Shown: positions 28,928 to 39,093, numbered from the stretch's first letter. The stretch is DNA of 64,000 bases from Pseudomonas pisciculturae (GCF_015461805.1 NZ_JACVZE010000001.1:1-64000); one strand, 5' to 3'. Numbers and translations: made by a program. Notes: generated from the sequence alone by a model not told the origin.

Positions 28928-30244
28928 ATGTTCAACACCCGTTTGAAGCAGGAGCTGTCGGCTCTTCGCGAAGAATTGTCCAGCTTGCAACAGGTTAAGG
29001 AGAGCCTGGAAAGTGAAATGCTGTGTCTGACGCTGGATGCCGAAGGCCGGGTTGAATGGGCCAATACCAACTTTTTGCAGGAGTTGGTCTATCAGGGCAC
29101 CCAGTTGCAGGGGCGTGCTATTGAAGAGCTGGTACCGGCGCATGCGCGCAAGGATGAGTTTCAGTTGCGCTTCAAGAATGCGCTGGTGCGTGGTGAGCAT
29201 TTTGCGGGCACCGTGCGCTTGATGCGCGGCAACGGGCAGGAAGCGTGGTTGCGCTCGATTGTGCAGCCAGTACGTGGCCCGGACGGGCGTATCAAGCATT
29301 TCTCGATTTACTCCAGCGACCTCACCCGCACCATCGAGGGCTCCCGCGAGCATGAAAACCTGATCACCGCTCTCGTGCGCTCCACGGCCGTGATCGAGTT
29401 CGACCTGGGCGGGCACGTGCTGACCGCCAATGACCGCTTCCTCGGCGGCATGGGTTACAGCCTGGCGCAGATCCAGGGCAAACATCACCGTATGTTCTGC
29501 GAACCGCAGGAGCACAACAGCGCCGAGTACCAGGACTTCTGGAAACGCCTGAACAACGGTGAGTTCGTGGCGGCGCGCTTCAAGCGAGTGGACAGCCATG
29601 GCCGCGTGGTGTGGCTGGAAGCCACCTACAACCCAGTGCTGGACGCCACCGACCGCCTGTACAAAGTGGTCAAGTTCGCCACGGTGATTACCGACCAGGT
29701 CAACCGGGAGCAGGCCGTCGCCGAGGCCGCCAACATTGCCTACAGCACTTCCCTGCAAACCGACAACAGTGCCCAACGTGGCACTACGGTGGTGACCCAG
29801 GCTGTGGACGTGATGCGCGACCTCGCTACCCACATGCAGCAAGCCGGTGAGGGCATCGAGGCGCTGAACGCCCAATCCCAAGTGATCGGCAGCATCGTCA
29901 AGACCATCAGCGGCATCGCCGAACAAACCAACCTGCTGGCGCTCAACGCAGCCATTGAAGCGGCGCGTGCGGGCGAGCAGGGCCGGGGCTTTGCGGTAGT
30001 GGCCGATGAGGTACGCCAGTTGGCATCGCGCACCAGCAAGGCCACCGAGGAGATTGTCGGCGTGGTGCGTCAGAACCAGGACATGGCCCGCGATGCGGTC
30101 GCCCTGATGACCGACGGGCGCCTGCAAGCCGAGCAAGGCCTGGCCCTGGCGGCAGAGGCGGGCACGGTGATCGTGGAGATTCAGGACGGTGCGCAAAAAG
30201 TGGTCAGCGCCGTCGGACAGTTCGCCAACCAACTGTCGAGCTGA
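28928..30244 (+). CDS. PAS-domain methyl-accepting chemotaxis protein (cytoplasmic, Aer-like)
   Basis: A 438-residue chemoreceptor without membrane segments. It begins with a short coiled coil ([20 protein letters not shown]), followed by two PAS domains (about 35-150 and 155-270) and a signalling domain with the hairpin-tip region [20 protein letters not shown] and [15 protein letters not shown]. It probably senses redox, oxygen or a small ligand in the cytoplasm and controls a CheA kinase. The ATG at 28928 gives the family's usual [10 protein letters not shown] start; its ribosome binding site is weak. Confidence 0.88.
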   Translation: MFNTRLKQELSALREELSSLQQVKESLESEMLCLTLDAEGRVEWANTNFLQELVYQGTQLQGRAIEELVPAHARKDEFQLRFKNALVRGEHFAGTVRLMRGNGQEAWLRSIVQPVRGPDGRIKHFSIYSSDLTRTIEGSREHENLITALVRSTAVIEFDLGGHVLTANDRFLGGMGYSLAQIQGKHHRMFCEPQEHNSAEYQDFWKRLNNGEFVAARFKRVDSHGRVVWLEATYNPVLDATDRLYKVVKFATVITDQVNREQAVAEAANIAYSTSLQTDNSAQRGTTVVTQAVDVMRDLATHMQQAGEGIEALNAQSQVIGSIVKTISGIAEQTNLLALNAAIEAARAGEQGRGFAVVADEVRQLASRTSKATEEIVGVVRQNQDMARDAVALMTDGRLQAEQGLALAAEAGTVIVEIQDGAQKVVSAVGQFANQLSS

Positions 30245-30296
30245 GCCGGGGGCTCAGGTATCGTAGGCGCTTTCTTGCTTGAAGAGCCGACCGTCC

Positions 30297-30872
30297 ATGA
30301 GCCCTATTCACCGTCGCCCCGTTCCGTTGTCCAAGGCCTACCGCTTGCTCAATCACGGGCCTACCGTGCTGGTGAGCGCTGCACACAACGGTCGACGCAA
30401 TATCATGGCCGCTGCCTGGGCCATGCCCCTGGATTTCGAGCCGCCGAAAGTCGCAGTGGTGCTGGACAAGGCCACGTGGACCCGCCAACTGCTGGAAGGC
30501 AGCGGCACCTTCGTGCTGCAAGTGCCGTGCGTGGCCCAGGCCGATCTGGTGCAAACGCTTGGCAACACCAGCGGCGCCGAGATGGACAAATTTGCCACTT
30601 ACGGCCTGCAAACCTTCAACGGTGAACACACCGAAGCACCGCTGCTCGAAGGTTGCGTAGCCTGGCTTGAATGCCGCCTGTTGCCCGAACCCCACAACCA
30701 GCAAACCTACGATTTGTTTTTGGGCGAAGTGGTCGCGGCCTATGCCGACGAGCGCGTGTTCAGCGAAGGGCATTGGCACTTCGAAGGTCAGGATCAACTG
30801 CGCACCTTGCACCACATTGCCGGCGGTAACTTCCTGACCATCGGCGAGCCGATTACCGGGCGTCAGCTCTAA
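30297..30872 (+). CDS. Flavin reductase-like domain protein
   Basis: A 191-residue protein of the flavin-reductase-like FMN-binding split-barrel group. Visible family features are GPTVLVSAAHNGRRNIMAAA near the N-terminus and LRTLHHIAGGNFLTIGE near the C-terminus. It should bind FMN and may reduce it with NAD(P)H; partner unknown. ATG at 30297 is preferred over an upstream TTG. It ends five bases from the stop of the convergent LysR gene. Confidence 0.8.
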   Translation: MSPIHRRPVPLSKAYRLLNHGPTVLVSAAHNGRRNIMAAAWAMPLDFEPPKVAVVLDKATWTRQLLEGSGTFVLQVPCVAQADLVQTLGNTSGAEMDKFATYGLQTFNGEHTEAPLLEGCVAWLECRLLPEPHNQQTYDLFLGEVVAAYADERVFSEGHWHFEGQDQLRTLHHIAGGNFLTIGEPITGRQL

Positions 30873-30876
30873 GCCG

Positions 30877-31761
30877 CTACCAGCGGGCGTTTGCCAAGGC
30901 TTCGGCAAACGCCATCAGCTTCGGTGAATATTGGCGCGACGGTGGGTACACCAACGCGATCGCCCGACTGCGCCCGGCGAAGGCGTCCAGCACCGGCACC
31001 AGGCGCCCGGCAGCCAGGTCGTCGCGCACCGCGAAGTCCATCACCTGTGCGATACCAAACCCGCCCACGGCGCCGTCCACCAGCGCATCGCCGATATCGA
31101 AGATCAGTCGCCCTTCGACGCTCACGTCCTGCACTTTGCCATCGAGCATGAACTGCCAATCCACCATGCGCCCGCTGCGCAGGTTACGCACGGTGAGGCA
31201 GTGGTGGTGCTTCAAGTCATCGACGCTGTGCGGCGTGCCGAAACGGGCGAGGTAGGCGGGCGAGGCCACGGTGACCCAACGCAATGGCGTCAATGCACGG
31301 GCGATCAGGCGTTGGTCCTGAATCTCACCGGTGCGCAGCAGGGCGTCGAAGCCTTCGTCGACGATATCCACCAAGCGGTCGGTCATCACCGCTTCGATGC
31401 GCAGCTCGGGGTAGCGTAACGTGAGTTCGCCAATCACTGGCATCACCACCTTGCGCCCGAACAGTGACGGCGTGCTGATTTTCAACAGGCCGGACGGGGT
31501 GCTGCGGCGGTCGATCAAAAGCTTTTCGGCTTCGGCGAGTTCCGCCAGCAAGGGTGCGCTGCGCTCGTACAGCATTTGCCCATCCGGCGTGAGGCTGACG
31601 CTGCGGGTGTTGCGCTGCAGCAGGCGCACGCCCAACTCGCTCTCCAAGCGCGAAATTGCCCGTGAAAGGCCGGATTGAGTCAGCCCCAGATCGCCAGCGG
31701 CACGGGTAAAGCTGCGGGTTTCGGCAACGCGGACCAACAGGCGAACAGCGTTCAGATCCAT
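30877..31761 (-). CDS. LysR-family transcriptional regulator
   Basis: A 294-residue LysR regulator with an N-terminal winged helix (residues 1-60, FTRAAGDLGLTQSGLSRAIS) and a C-terminal effector-binding domain. I chose the ATG at 31761 (MDLNAVRLLVRV), the usual family start. It diverges from an MFS drug transporter gene across 95 bp and probably controls it, as is common for this arrangement. Confidence 0.9.
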   Translation of the reverse strand: MDLNAVRLLVRVAETRSFTRAAGDLGLTQSGLSRAISRLESELGVRLLQRNTRSVSLTPDGQMLYERSAPLLAELAEAEKLLIDRRSTPSGLLKISTPSLFGRKVVMPVIGELTLRYPELRIEAVMTDRLVDIVDEGFDALLRTGEIQDQRLIARALTPLRWVTVASPAYLARFGTPHSVDDLKHHHCLTVRNLRSGRMVDWQFMLDGKVQDVSVEGRLIFDIGDALVDGAVGGFGIAQVMDFAVRDDLAAGRLVPVLDAFAGRSRAIALVYPPSRQYSPKLMAFAEALANARW

Positions 31762-31856
31762 GATTAAAGTCATTACTGAAAGAGTGATAGCGGTATTTAT
31801 CATCTGACGCGCATAAAAGACACTGGCCGGACTTCATTTTCGGACAGGACGCTGTG

Positions 31857-33227
31857 ATGCCTTCCTCACGACCTTCAGGCTGGATGCTGGCGCTGCTGGC
31901 CACTGCCCAACTGATCATCGCCCTTGATGCGACCATCGTGTTTGTCGCCCTGCCGCAGATCGGCACTCACCTGGATTTTTCTTCGCAACAATTGCAGTGG
32001 GTGGTGAGCGCCTACAGCGTGGCCTTTGGCGGCTTCCTGCTGCTGGGCGGCAGGGCTACGGACTTGCTCGGCAAGCGACGGTTGTATCGGGTAGGGCAGT
32101 CGCTGTATGCACTGGCGTCCCTGGCGGCGGTGCTCGGTGGCAGCGCGGTATTGCTGGTGCTGGCGCGGGCGGTGCAGGGTGTGGGCGGGGCGTTGTTGTT
32201 TCCGGCGACCTTGGCGCTCATTAACACCCACTACGCCGAAGGGCCTGAACGTAACCGTGCGTTTGCAGTGTGGAGCGCGGCGTCGGCGGCCGGCCTGGCA
32301 TTGGGCGCGTTGCTCGGGGGTGTATTGACCCAAGTGTGGGGCTGGGAAGCGGTGTTTCTGGTGAATGTGCCGTTGGCGGGCGGGTGTGCGTGGGCGGCGC
32401 GTTATTGGATTCCGGCCGATGGCGAGCGGGCGCGCGGGCGCAACTTCGATATCAGCGGTGCATTGACCGTGACCGTCGGCGGCACTTTGCTGGTGTTCGC
32501 GCTGGTACAGGGCCCGGAATGGGGTTGGACGGCACCGCCGACCCTGGGCTGCATTGCCTTGGCAGTAGCCTTGCTGGGGTTGTTCGCCTGGATCGAACAT
32601 CGCGGCCGCGACCCGCTGATGCCGCTGCGCTTGCTTGCCTACCCCGAGCTGCGCATGGCCATGGTGCTTACGGCCGTGTTTATGAGCAGCTTTGGCGTGC
32701 AGTACTACTTCCTTGCGCTGTATTACCAACAGGTCTACGGCTACAGCGTGTTGCAGGCAGGGTTGGCGTTTTTGCCGGCGACCTTGGTGTGCACATTCGG
32801 CATCTGGCTGGCGGAGCGTTCGTTGGCCCGGATCGGGCTGCGCAACACGCTGGTCAGCGGGCAACTGGCGGGCGCCGTGGGTATTGCGCTGGTGTGTTGG
32901 GCGTTGCCCACAGGGGTAGGGTTCTGGTCGTTGTTGCCGGGGATTTTTATCCTGAGTATCGGCCAGGGCATGACTTGGACGGCGATGTGGGTGGCTGCGG
33001 GCCTGGGTATCCGGCCGGGAGAGCAGGGTGTGGCAGCGGGGATGGCATCTACCAGTCAGCAGATTGGTGGGGCGTTGGGGTTGGCGGTGCTGGTGTCGGT
33101 GGCGAGTGCCGGGGGGATTGAGTTGGCGTTGTGGTGGAGTGCGGCGGTGGCGTTGTTGGGGGCGGTGGTTGCGCTGAGGCTGAAGGAGAGCGGCGTTAAG
33201 CCGAACTCGATTTTGGAAACAACATAA
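31857..33227 (+). CDS. MFS drug/H+ antiporter, DHA2 (EmrB-like) type
   Basis: A 456-residue permease with about fourteen hydrophobic helices. Motifs are LDATIVFVALPQIG in helix 1 (typical of DHA2 exporters), GGRATDLLGKRRLYRVG in the loop 2-3 motif, and the antiporter motif C region GLALGALLGGVLTQVWGWEA. It likely exports toxic organic compounds. ATG at 31857 has AGGAC upstream; a GTG three bases earlier is in frame. Confidence 0.87.
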   Translation: MPSSRPSGWMLALLATAQLIIALDATIVFVALPQIGTHLDFSSQQLQWVVSAYSVAFGGFLLLGGRATDLLGKRRLYRVGQSLYALASLAAVLGGSAVLLVLARAVQGVGGALLFPATLALINTHYAEGPERNRAFAVWSAASAAGLALGALLGGVLTQVWGWEAVFLVNVPLAGGCAWAARYWIPADGERARGRNFDISGALTVTVGGTLLVFALVQGPEWGWTAPPTLGCIALAVALLGLFAWIEHRGRDPLMPLRLLAYPELRMAMVLTAVFMSSFGVQYYFLALYYQQVYGYSVLQAGLAFLPATLVCTFGIWLAERSLARIGLRNTLVSGQLAGAVGIALVCWALPTGVGFWSLLPGIFILSIGQGMTWTAMWVAAGLGIRPGEQGVAAGMASTSQQIGGALGLAVLVSVASAGGIELALWWSAAVALLGAVVALRLKESGVKPNSILETT

Positions 33228-33231
33228 AAAA

Positions 33232-33323
33232 ATGTGGGAGCTGGCTTACCTGCGATAACGGTGTATCAGTCATCACTTTTGTAGCTGACCCGCCGCCATC
33301 GCAGGCAAGCCACCTCCCACATT
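33232..33323. repeat. REP doublet (REPIN), GTGGGAG type
   Basis: Inverted REP units (ATGTGGGAGCTGGCTTACCT and GCAGGCAAGCCACCTCCCAC) lie between the convergent MFS and AraC genes. Confidence 0.8.
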
Positions 33324-33346
33324 GACTGCATTTCAATGCTGGGGAA

Positions 33347-34156
33347 TCAGCGCCCCAGCATCTTCACCCAACGCGACGGCGGCATGCCGTAAGTGCTGCG
33401 AAATTGCCGGGTCATGTGGCTCTGGTCGGTGAACCCGGCAATCATCGCGGCGTCCACTAGTGACTGACCCTGATCCAGCAGGCTGCGCACCAGGTCCAAC
33501 CGGCGCATCGTCAGGTAGCGATAAGGGCTGGTACCAAACAACAGGCGAAAGTCCCGCGACAACGCCCAGCGATCGCGCCCGGCGTGGTCGGCCATTTCAT
33601 CCAGGGTGATGCTGCGGCCCAAGGCGCTGTGGATAAATTCCCGCGCGCGTTCGGCGGCCACATAATCGAAGGTCTTGCGGCTGATGATTTCGCCCGAGGC
33701 GCTGCTCAGTGCCAGGGCCAGGTCGAACATCGCATCCTGTTCCTGTAGCGGGTCTATGGGGCAGTCCAGATTTTGCAGCAGCACTTCGCTGGCGCGGAAC
33801 AACCGTGTGTCTGTGGACAAGCCACCGGGGATAAACGGCAACGGTTTACCGCCGAGGATCTGCTGGATCAGCGCCGGCTCCACATAAATCATCCGGTACT
33901 TGAAGCCCTCCTCACTGCCAGCATGGCCGTCGTGGGTTTCATCGGGGTGAAGCACCATGGTCGTGCCTGGCAGGCTGTGGATCATCTCACCGCGATAATG
34001 AAAGCTCTGCACGCCCGACAAGGTCCGGCCAATGGCATAGGTGTCATGGCGATGAGGGTCGAAGGCGAAGCCAGCAAAGTACGCCTCGATACGGTCCAGG
34101 CCACTGGCATGCGGGGCGCGGTGCAGCCAGTCGAGGGTGCGGGTGGGGTTGCCCAT
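33347..34156 (-). CDS. AraC-family transcriptional regulator
   Basis: A 269-residue regulator. The N-terminal cupin-like ligand-binding half (about 20-150) contains FDPHRHDTYAIG, and the C-terminal pair of helix-turn-helix motifs (about 165-265) contains the AraC signature ending in FRSTYGMPPSRWVK. It diverges from a LysE-family exporter gene and is likely its regulator, a pairing common in Pseudomonas. Confidence 0.9.
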   Translation of the reverse strand: MGNPTRTLDWLHRAPHASGLDRIEAYFAGFAFDPHRHDTYAIGRTLSGVQSFHYRGEMIHSLPGTTMVLHPDETHDGHAGSEEGFKYRMIYVEPALIQQILGGKPLPFIPGGLSTDTRLFRASEVLLQNLDCPIDPLQEQDAMFDLALALSSASGEIISRKTFDYVAAERAREFIHSALGRSITLDEMADHAGRDRWALSRDFRLLFGTSPYRYLTMRRLDLVRSLLDQGQSLVDAAMIAGFTDQSHMTRQFRSTYGMPPSRWVKMLGR

Positions 34157-34295
34157 GGTGACTTGTCACAAAAAGAGGTGGAAACACGTTAACCCAGTCT
34201 GCATCCCTTGTCTGCCGAGGTCTTGTACGATTGTGCAGGGCGGAGGCGAGGCCTATGATCGCCATTCGTGACCTGCGCTGATGGAGCTGCCGCCC

Positions 34296-34934
34296 ATGGA
34301 TATCGTAAACCCCGCCTACGTGGCGCCCTTGGTTTCGTTGGCCCTGCTGTGGACCGTGGCGGTGGTGACGCCGGGCCCCAACTTCTTCAACACCGCGCAA
34401 CTGGCGGCCAGTTGCTCGCGCCGCCACGGCGTGGTGGCCTCGTCTGGCGTGGCCACTGGCACGATCATGTGGGGGCTGGCGGGTGGCCTGGGGATCAAGT
34501 CGCTGTTTACCGCCGCACCGATGCTGTACCTGGCCTTCAAGATCATCGGTGGCTGTTACCTCATCTACCTGGGGCTGAAACTGTTCAAGCGCTCGGCGCC
34601 AGCCTTGGGCCAGAACCTGTTGCCGGTCGAGCCTCGGCGCTCGCTGTTCTCGGCGTGGCGCCTGGGGCTGCTGGGTAACTTGTCCAACCCCAAGGCTGCG
34701 CTGTTCGTCGCCACCATCTTCGCCTCCACCATGCCGCCGTCGCCGTCGCCGATGCTGTTGACCCTGGCAGTGATCACCATGGCGACCTTGTCCTTCAGTT
34801 GGTACACCTGCGTCGCCCTAGTGTTTTCCAGCGAGCGCATGGCCAGCCTCTACAGCCGTTCCCGCAAGTGGCTCGACCGTTTCGCTGGCGGCTGCTACGT
34901 GCTGTTCGGCGCACATCTGGTAGCGAATCGCTGA
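34296..34934 (+). CDS. LysE/RhtB-family exporter
   Basis: A 212-residue membrane exporter with about six helices. The family motif TPGPNFFNTAQLAASCSRRH follows helix 1 (from about residue 26), and GNLSNPKAALFVATIF occurs in the middle. Such proteins export amino acids or related compounds. I chose ATG 34296 because GGAG lies eight bases upstream; an ATG at 34281 adds five residues. The gene ends 44 bp before ddl. Confidence 0.87.
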   Translation: MDIVNPAYVAPLVSLALLWTVAVVTPGPNFFNTAQLAASCSRRHGVVASSGVATGTIMWGLAGGLGIKSLFTAAPMLYLAFKIIGGCYLIYLGLKLFKRSAPALGQNLLPVEPRRSLFSAWRLGLLGNLSNPKAALFVATIFASTMPPSPSPMLLTLAVITMATLSFSWYTCVALVFSSERMASLYSRSRKWLDRFAGGCYVLFGAHLVANR

Positions 34935-34978
34935 CGGGTCGTGGTAAGAAGCCTTACGTTCAACAGTGAGGCAGGGTC

Positions 34979-36073
34979 ATGAGCAAGGTGCGGGTAGGTA
35001 TTATTTTTGGTGGCCGTTCGGCGGAGCACGAAGTCTCGTTGCAGTCGGCGCGCAACATTGTCGATGCGCTGGACCGCACGCGTTTTGAGCCCGTGCTGAT
35101 CGGCATCGACAAGGCCGGTCACTGGCACCTCAACGACACTTCCAACTTCCTGATCAACCAGGAAAACCCGGCCCTGATCGCCCTCAATCAATCCAACCGT
35201 GAGCTGGCCGTCGTGCCCGGCAAGGCCAGCCAGCAAGTGGTGGAAACCACCGGCAGCGGCCTGCTGGAACACATCGATGTGATCTTCCCCATCGTCCACG
35301 GCACCCTCGGCGAAGACGGTTGCCTGCAAGGCCTTTTGCGCATGGCGGACCTGCCCTTCGTCGGCTCCGACGTGCTGGGCTCGGCGATGTGCATGGACAA
35401 GGACATCAGCAAGCGCCTGCTGCGCGATGCGGGCATCGCCGTTACGCCGTTCATCACCCTTACGCGTCGCAACGCCGCACGCACTTCCTTTGAGACTGCG
35501 GTGAGCACGCTGGGCCTGCCAATGTTCGTCAAGCCGGCCAACCAGGGCTCATCGGTAGGTGTAAGCAGAGTTGCCGATGAAGTCGAATACCACGCTGCCA
35601 TCGAACTGGCTCTGGGCTTTGATGAAAAAGTGCTGGTGGAGTCTGCCGTCAAAGGCCGTGAAATCGAATGTGCCGTACTGGGCAATGACGACCCCATCGC
35701 CAGCGGCTGCGGTGAGATCGTGGTGAGCAACGGCTTCTATTCCTATGACAGCAAATACATCGACGGCCAGGCGGCCCAGGTGGTGGTGCCGGCGGCGATC
35801 AGCACTGAGGCAAGCGAGCGTATTCGTGGCTTGGCCATCGAGGCGTTTGAAGTGCTGGGCTGCGCGGGTCTGGCGCGGGTCGATGTGTTTCTGACCGAGG
35901 ACGGCCAAGTGCTGATCAACGAGATCAACTCACTGCCAGGCTTCACCCGCATCAGCATGTACCCCAAGCTGTGGCAGGCAGCGGGGATGAGCTACAGCGA
36001 GCTGGTCACTCGGCTGATTGAGTTGGCGCTGGAGCGGCATGCGGGGCGCAGGACGCTCAAGATTAGTCGCTGA
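34979..36073 (+). CDS. ddlA: D-alanine--D-alanine ligase
   Basis: A 364-residue ATP-grasp ligase that joins two D-alanines for peptidoglycan. Motifs are [15 protein letters not shown] near the N-terminus, [15 protein letters not shown] in the ATP-grasp core, and [19 protein letters not shown] near the C-terminus with the magnesium ligands. Its length fits the DdlA type and it lies outside the division cluster where DdlB usually sits, so it is the stand-alone isozyme. GAGGCAGGGTC precedes the ATG. Confidence 0.92.
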   Translation: MSKVRVGIIFGGRSAEHEVSLQSARNIVDALDRTRFEPVLIGIDKAGHWHLNDTSNFLINQENPALIALNQSNRELAVVPGKASQQVVETTGSGLLEHIDVIFPIVHGTLGEDGCLQGLLRMADLPFVGSDVLGSAMCMDKDISKRLLRDAGIAVTPFITLTRRNAARTSFETAVSTLGLPMFVKPANQGSSVGVSRVADEVEYHAAIELALGFDEKVLVESAVKGREIECAVLGNDDPIASGCGEIVVSNGFYSYDSKYIDGQAAQVVVPAAISTEASERIRGLAIEAFEVLGCAGLARVDVFLTEDGQVLINEINSLPGFTRISMYPKLWQAAGMSYSELVTRLIELALERHAGRRTLKISR

Positions 36074-36098
36074 GATTTCCCGGTATGAACGTGACCCC

Positions 36099-36230
36099 TG
36101 TGGCGAGGGAGCTTGCTCCCGTCGGGGGCGAAGCCCCCCTGGTCAGCTTGACGCGTTCTTTGAGTAAAAAACGCTGCGGCCGGTTTTGGGGCTGCTGCGC
36201 AGCCCAGCGGGAGCAAGCTCCCTCGCCACA
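36099..36230. repeat. REP-type inverted repeat, GTGGCGAGGGAGC family
   Basis: GTGGCGAGGGAGCTTGCTCC and its complement GGGAGCAAGCTCCCTCGCCAC face each other around a spacer holding a further small hairpin (GGGGGCGAAGCCCCC). It is a different REP family from the other three in the window. Confidence 0.8.
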
Positions 36231-36273
36231 ATCCCTCCTCGCAGAGGGGCGGGCTTCGGCGATAGCCAAGTTG

Positions 36274-38103
36274 TCAGTCACCGACCGCTTCGCCCTCACG
36301 CCGAGGGTCTGCGCCACCTTCCAGCCTCACCTTGCCCTGGGCATCACGCGTGCGAACGATGGCCTGGACGCCGCTGGTCATATCGATCTCGCTCAGCGCA
36401 TGGCCCTTGTCCTTGAGCGTCTGTTTCAAGGCCGGGCTGAACAACCCGTGTTCCAGCTCGGTCGCGCCGTTGCGGCTGCCGAAGTTGGGCAGGTTGATGG
36501 CGGCTTGCGGGTCAAGGTTCCAGTCGAGCATCGCCACTAGGGACTTGCTCACATACTCGATAATTTGCGATCCGCCTGGCGAGCCCACGGTAGCAAGCAG
36601 CTCGCCGCTGTTGCGGTCAAACACCAGTGTCGGCGCCATGGCCGAGCGCGGGCGCTTGCCGGGCTCGACGCGGTTGGCCACCGGCTGGCCGTTTTCTTCG
36701 GGGATGAACGAGAAGTCGGTCATCTGGTTGTTGAGCAAAAAGCCCTGAACCATCACATGGGCGCCGAATGCTGCCTCCACCGTGGTGGTCATCGACACGG
36801 CGCCACCCAGGTCATCCACTGCCACCACTTGCGAGGTGGAGATGCGCAGCGGTGAACGGTCCGGCGCGTAGGCCAACTGGACTCCCGCAGGTGTGCCCGG
36901 CTTGGCGGTGCCCATGCTGCGCTCGCCAATCAACGCAGCACGTTTGGCGAGATAGTCCGGGGCGACGAGACCGGCGACCGGCACCGGTACAAAATCGGCA
37001 TCGGCCACGTACAACGCACGGTCGGCGAAGGCCAGGCGACCCGCTTCGGCGAGCAGGTGGACGGCTTCGGGCGTCGGCTCCTGGCCTGCCGGCGATGCGC
37101 TTTTCCGGGGTTTCATCGGCGCGATGGCGAGCTGTGGGTCGCGGGCTTCCAGCGCCTGCAACGTACCCAGGATCTGCGCAATGGCAATCCCGCCCGATGA
37201 CGGTGGCGGCATGCCGCACACTTTCCATCGTTTGTAGTCGGTGCACAGCGGCGTGCGCTGCTTGGCGGTGTAGCTGCCGAGATCGGCTTGGGAGAGGCTG
37301 CCCGGATTGCGATGGCCCTGAACCTTGCGCGCAATTTCATCGGCAATCGGCCCGCGGTACAGCGCGTCCGGCCCTTCTTTGGCGATGCGCTTGAACACCG
37401 TGGCCAGCGCCGGGTTTTTCAACAACGTACCCGTGGCCTTGGGCGTGCCATCGGTGTTTAAAAAGTACACCGCCATGTCTGGCGAATTTGGGATGTATCG
37501 GTCAGCGGCGATCAGCGCATGCAGGCGTGGGGAAATCGCGAAGCCTTGTTCCGACAAGCGAATCGCCGGCTCAAACAGCTTGGCCCATGGCAGGCGCCCG
37601 GTTTGCTTATGAGCCATCTCCAGCGCCCGCAACACGCCCGGTGTACCCACCGAACGCCCACCGATCTGCGCCTGGGCAAAGGCCATCGGCGTGCCGTCCG
37701 CGTTGAGGAACAATCGCTCAGTCGCACCGGCCGGTGCGGTTTCGCGGCCGTCGTACGCGTGCACGTTTTTGCCGTCCCACAGCATGATGAAAGCACCGCC
37801 ACCGATGCCCGACGATTGCGGTTCTACCAAGGTCAACACGGCCTGCATCGCAATCGCCGCATCAATCGCTGAGCCGCCCTGGCGCAACATTTCACGCCCG
37901 GCTTGGGCCGCCAGTGGGTTGGCGGCGGCGGCCATATGGCGTTCGGCGTGGCGGGTAGTGAGGTCGGTGCGGTAGCCCGACCCCAGCTCTGGTGCCGGTG
38001 GTTGTTCGTTGACTGGGGTATGACAGGCGGCCAGGGTGAGGGCTGTCGCAATCACAAACAGCTGCCGGCGGGAAATCAAAAGCACGCGCTGAACTCCGTT
38101 CAT
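36274..38103 (-). CDS. ggt: Gamma-glutamyltransferase
   Basis: A 609-residue Ntn-hydrolase that cleaves gamma-glutamyl bonds of glutathione in the periplasm and self-processes into two chains. The catalytic nucleophile is the first Thr of GAVSMTTTVEAAFG (about T439), and the downstream LLNNQMTDFS motif is also present. The signal peptide ends in LTLAAC with Cys27, so it may be a lipoprotein. The start ATG has a weak ribosome binding site. Confidence 0.9.
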   Translation of the reverse strand: MNGVQRVLLISRRQLFVIATALTLAACHTPVNEQPPAPELGSGYRTDLTTRHAERHMAAAANPLAAQAGREMLRQGGSAIDAAIAMQAVLTLVEPQSSGIGGGAFIMLWDGKNVHAYDGRETAPAGATERLFLNADGTPMAFAQAQIGGRSVGTPGVLRALEMAHKQTGRLPWAKLFEPAIRLSEQGFAISPRLHALIAADRYIPNSPDMAVYFLNTDGTPKATGTLLKNPALATVFKRIAKEGPDALYRGPIADEIARKVQGHRNPGSLSQADLGSYTAKQRTPLCTDYKRWKVCGMPPPSSGGIAIAQILGTLQALEARDPQLAIAPMKPRKSASPAGQEPTPEAVHLLAEAGRLAFADRALYVADADFVPVPVAGLVAPDYLAKRAALIGERSMGTAKPGTPAGVQLAYAPDRSPLRISTSQVVAVDDLGGAVSMTTTVEAAFGAHVMVQGFLLNNQMTDFSFIPEENGQPVANRVEPGKRPRSAMAPTLVFDRNSGELLATVGSPGGSQIIEYVSKSLVAMLDWNLDPQAAINLPNFGSRNGATELEHGLFSPALKQTLKDKGHALSEIDMTSGVQAIVRTRDAQGKVRLEGGADPRREGEAVGD

Positions 38104-38200
38104 TTTGAGAATGATCTGTTGTCCTTGGGGCTGTACTTTTTACAGGTAAGTCGGACCCTGCGGATAGAGCTGCGGGTGGTCGGTACTTTTTTGCGGGCAT

Positions 38201-38236
38201 AAAAAAACGGCCTACCTTTCGGTAAGCCGTTTTTAG
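38201..38236 (-). terminator. tRNA-Met terminator
   Basis: On the minus strand a stem AACGGCTTACC / GGTAGGCCGTT with loop GAAA is followed by seven T residues directly after the tRNA. Confidence 0.85.
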
Positions 38237-38240
38237 TACT

Positions 38241-38317
38241 TGGTGGCTACACAGGGACTTGAACCCCGGACCCCAGCATTATGAATGCTATGCTCTAACC
38301 AACTGAGCTATGTAGCC
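38241..38317 (-). tRNA. tRNA-Met (anticodon CAT)
   Basis: A 77-nt cloverleaf with acceptor stem GGCTACA/TGTAGCC, D-arm GCTC...GAGC, anticodon stem TAGCA/TGCTG with loop TTCATAA, TPsiC sequence GGTTCAAGTCC and encoded CCA. The acceptor pairs fully from its first G-C, as in elongator rather than initiator tRNA. It marks the left border of the type III secretion cluster. Confidence 0.95.
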
Positions 38318-38328
38318 AAGTGGCGCGC

Positions 38329-38357
38329 ATTATTCGCTCAGAACGGCAATGCGTCAA
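38329..38357 (-). promoter_or_regulatory. tRNA-Met promoter
   Basis: On the minus strand TTGACG (38352-38357) and AATAAT (38329-38334) are separated by exactly 17 bp, with transcription expected a few bases before the tRNA. Confidence 0.65.
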
Positions 38358-38541
38358 GCATTTATTTTGAATTTTTATCTACGCTTTCAACTGTTTAAGA
38401 AAAAGCAGCTAATTCGGCGACGAGTGGTGGGGTGTACGTGGGCGTTGCGGTGAGGGCGACCTGAGGTGGGCGTGCGGTGGCTGCGGCGCTCGAAAGTTGG
38501 GCAGATATCCCTGCCGCCCAACAACGGCTAATTGGCCGGGC

Positions 38542-39093
38542 TTACGGATACAGCGGGTTGTGGGTGACGCGCTTCAGTTGTTCGCGAGCCCGCGACAGGC
38601 GGGACCTCACAGTGCCAATGGGGATATCCAGCGCGTCGGCAGTGTCTTGGTAGCTGCCGTCGGTCTCAAGGGATGCGTATAGCGTTTTGCGCATTTCCAC
38701 CGGCAGGTCCTTGATGGCAATCAGGGTTTTTTCCAGCCGCCGGTTGATTTCGAACTCCCAATCCAGGTTGTTGTTCTCCTCTTGTCCATGCCACAGAGCT
38801 TCATCAAATTCGCAATGCACCGGTTTGGCGTACAGGCGCCGGAAGTGGTTGCGAATCAGGTTCTGTGCAATCCCGCACATCCAGGTGCTGAGAGTGGCCT
38901 GGCCGCTGAAGCGGTCCCGGTTGCGCCAGGCTTCGAGGTAGGTCAGTTGCAGGATGTCGTCGGCATCCTCGGGGTTCAATACACGCTTGTGAATAAAACG
39001 TCGGAGTTTTTTCTGATGGTCGTCCGTCAGGTGGAGCATGAATTGAGGCGAGCCGCCAACAAGGTGAGCCAATGCACCAATAGGGATATCCAT
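38542..39093 (-). CDS. hrpL: HrpL, ECF sigma factor for the type III secretion genes
   Basis: A 183-residue extracytoplasmic-function sigma factor. Region 2 (about 35-100) includes DADDILQLTYLEAWR and region 4 (about 125-180) includes DTADALDIPIGTVRSRLSRA. I chose the ATG at 39093, with GAGGA eight bases upstream. It diverges from hrpJ and sits at the left edge of the hrp/hrc cluster, so it is the HrpL (RspL) orthologue that reads the hrp boxes found here. A sigma-54 promoter and IHF site lie upstream. Confidence 0.9.
   Translation of the reverse strand: MDIPIGALAHLVGGSPQFMLHLTDDHQKKLRRFIHKRVLNPEDADDILQLTYLEAWRNRDRFSGQATLSTWMCGIAQNLIRNHFRRLYAKPVHCEFDEALWHGQEENNNLDWEFEINRRLEKTLIAIKDLPVEMRKTLYASLETDGSYQDTADALDIPIGTVRSRLSRAREQLKRVTHNPLYP

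Noticed and set aside
28898-30232. 444-residue frame antisense to the chemoreceptor
   Set aside because: Composition is a mirror of the coiled-coil receptor and no domain is recognisable.
33628-33636. Perfect DnaA 9-mer on the minus strand
   Set aside because: Inside the AraC-type coding region with no regulatory context; likely chance.
38318-38541. Integrase remnant or tRNA-derived repeat next to tRNA-Met
   Set aside because: No frame or repeat of the tRNA end was found here or at the far border near 56848-57182.
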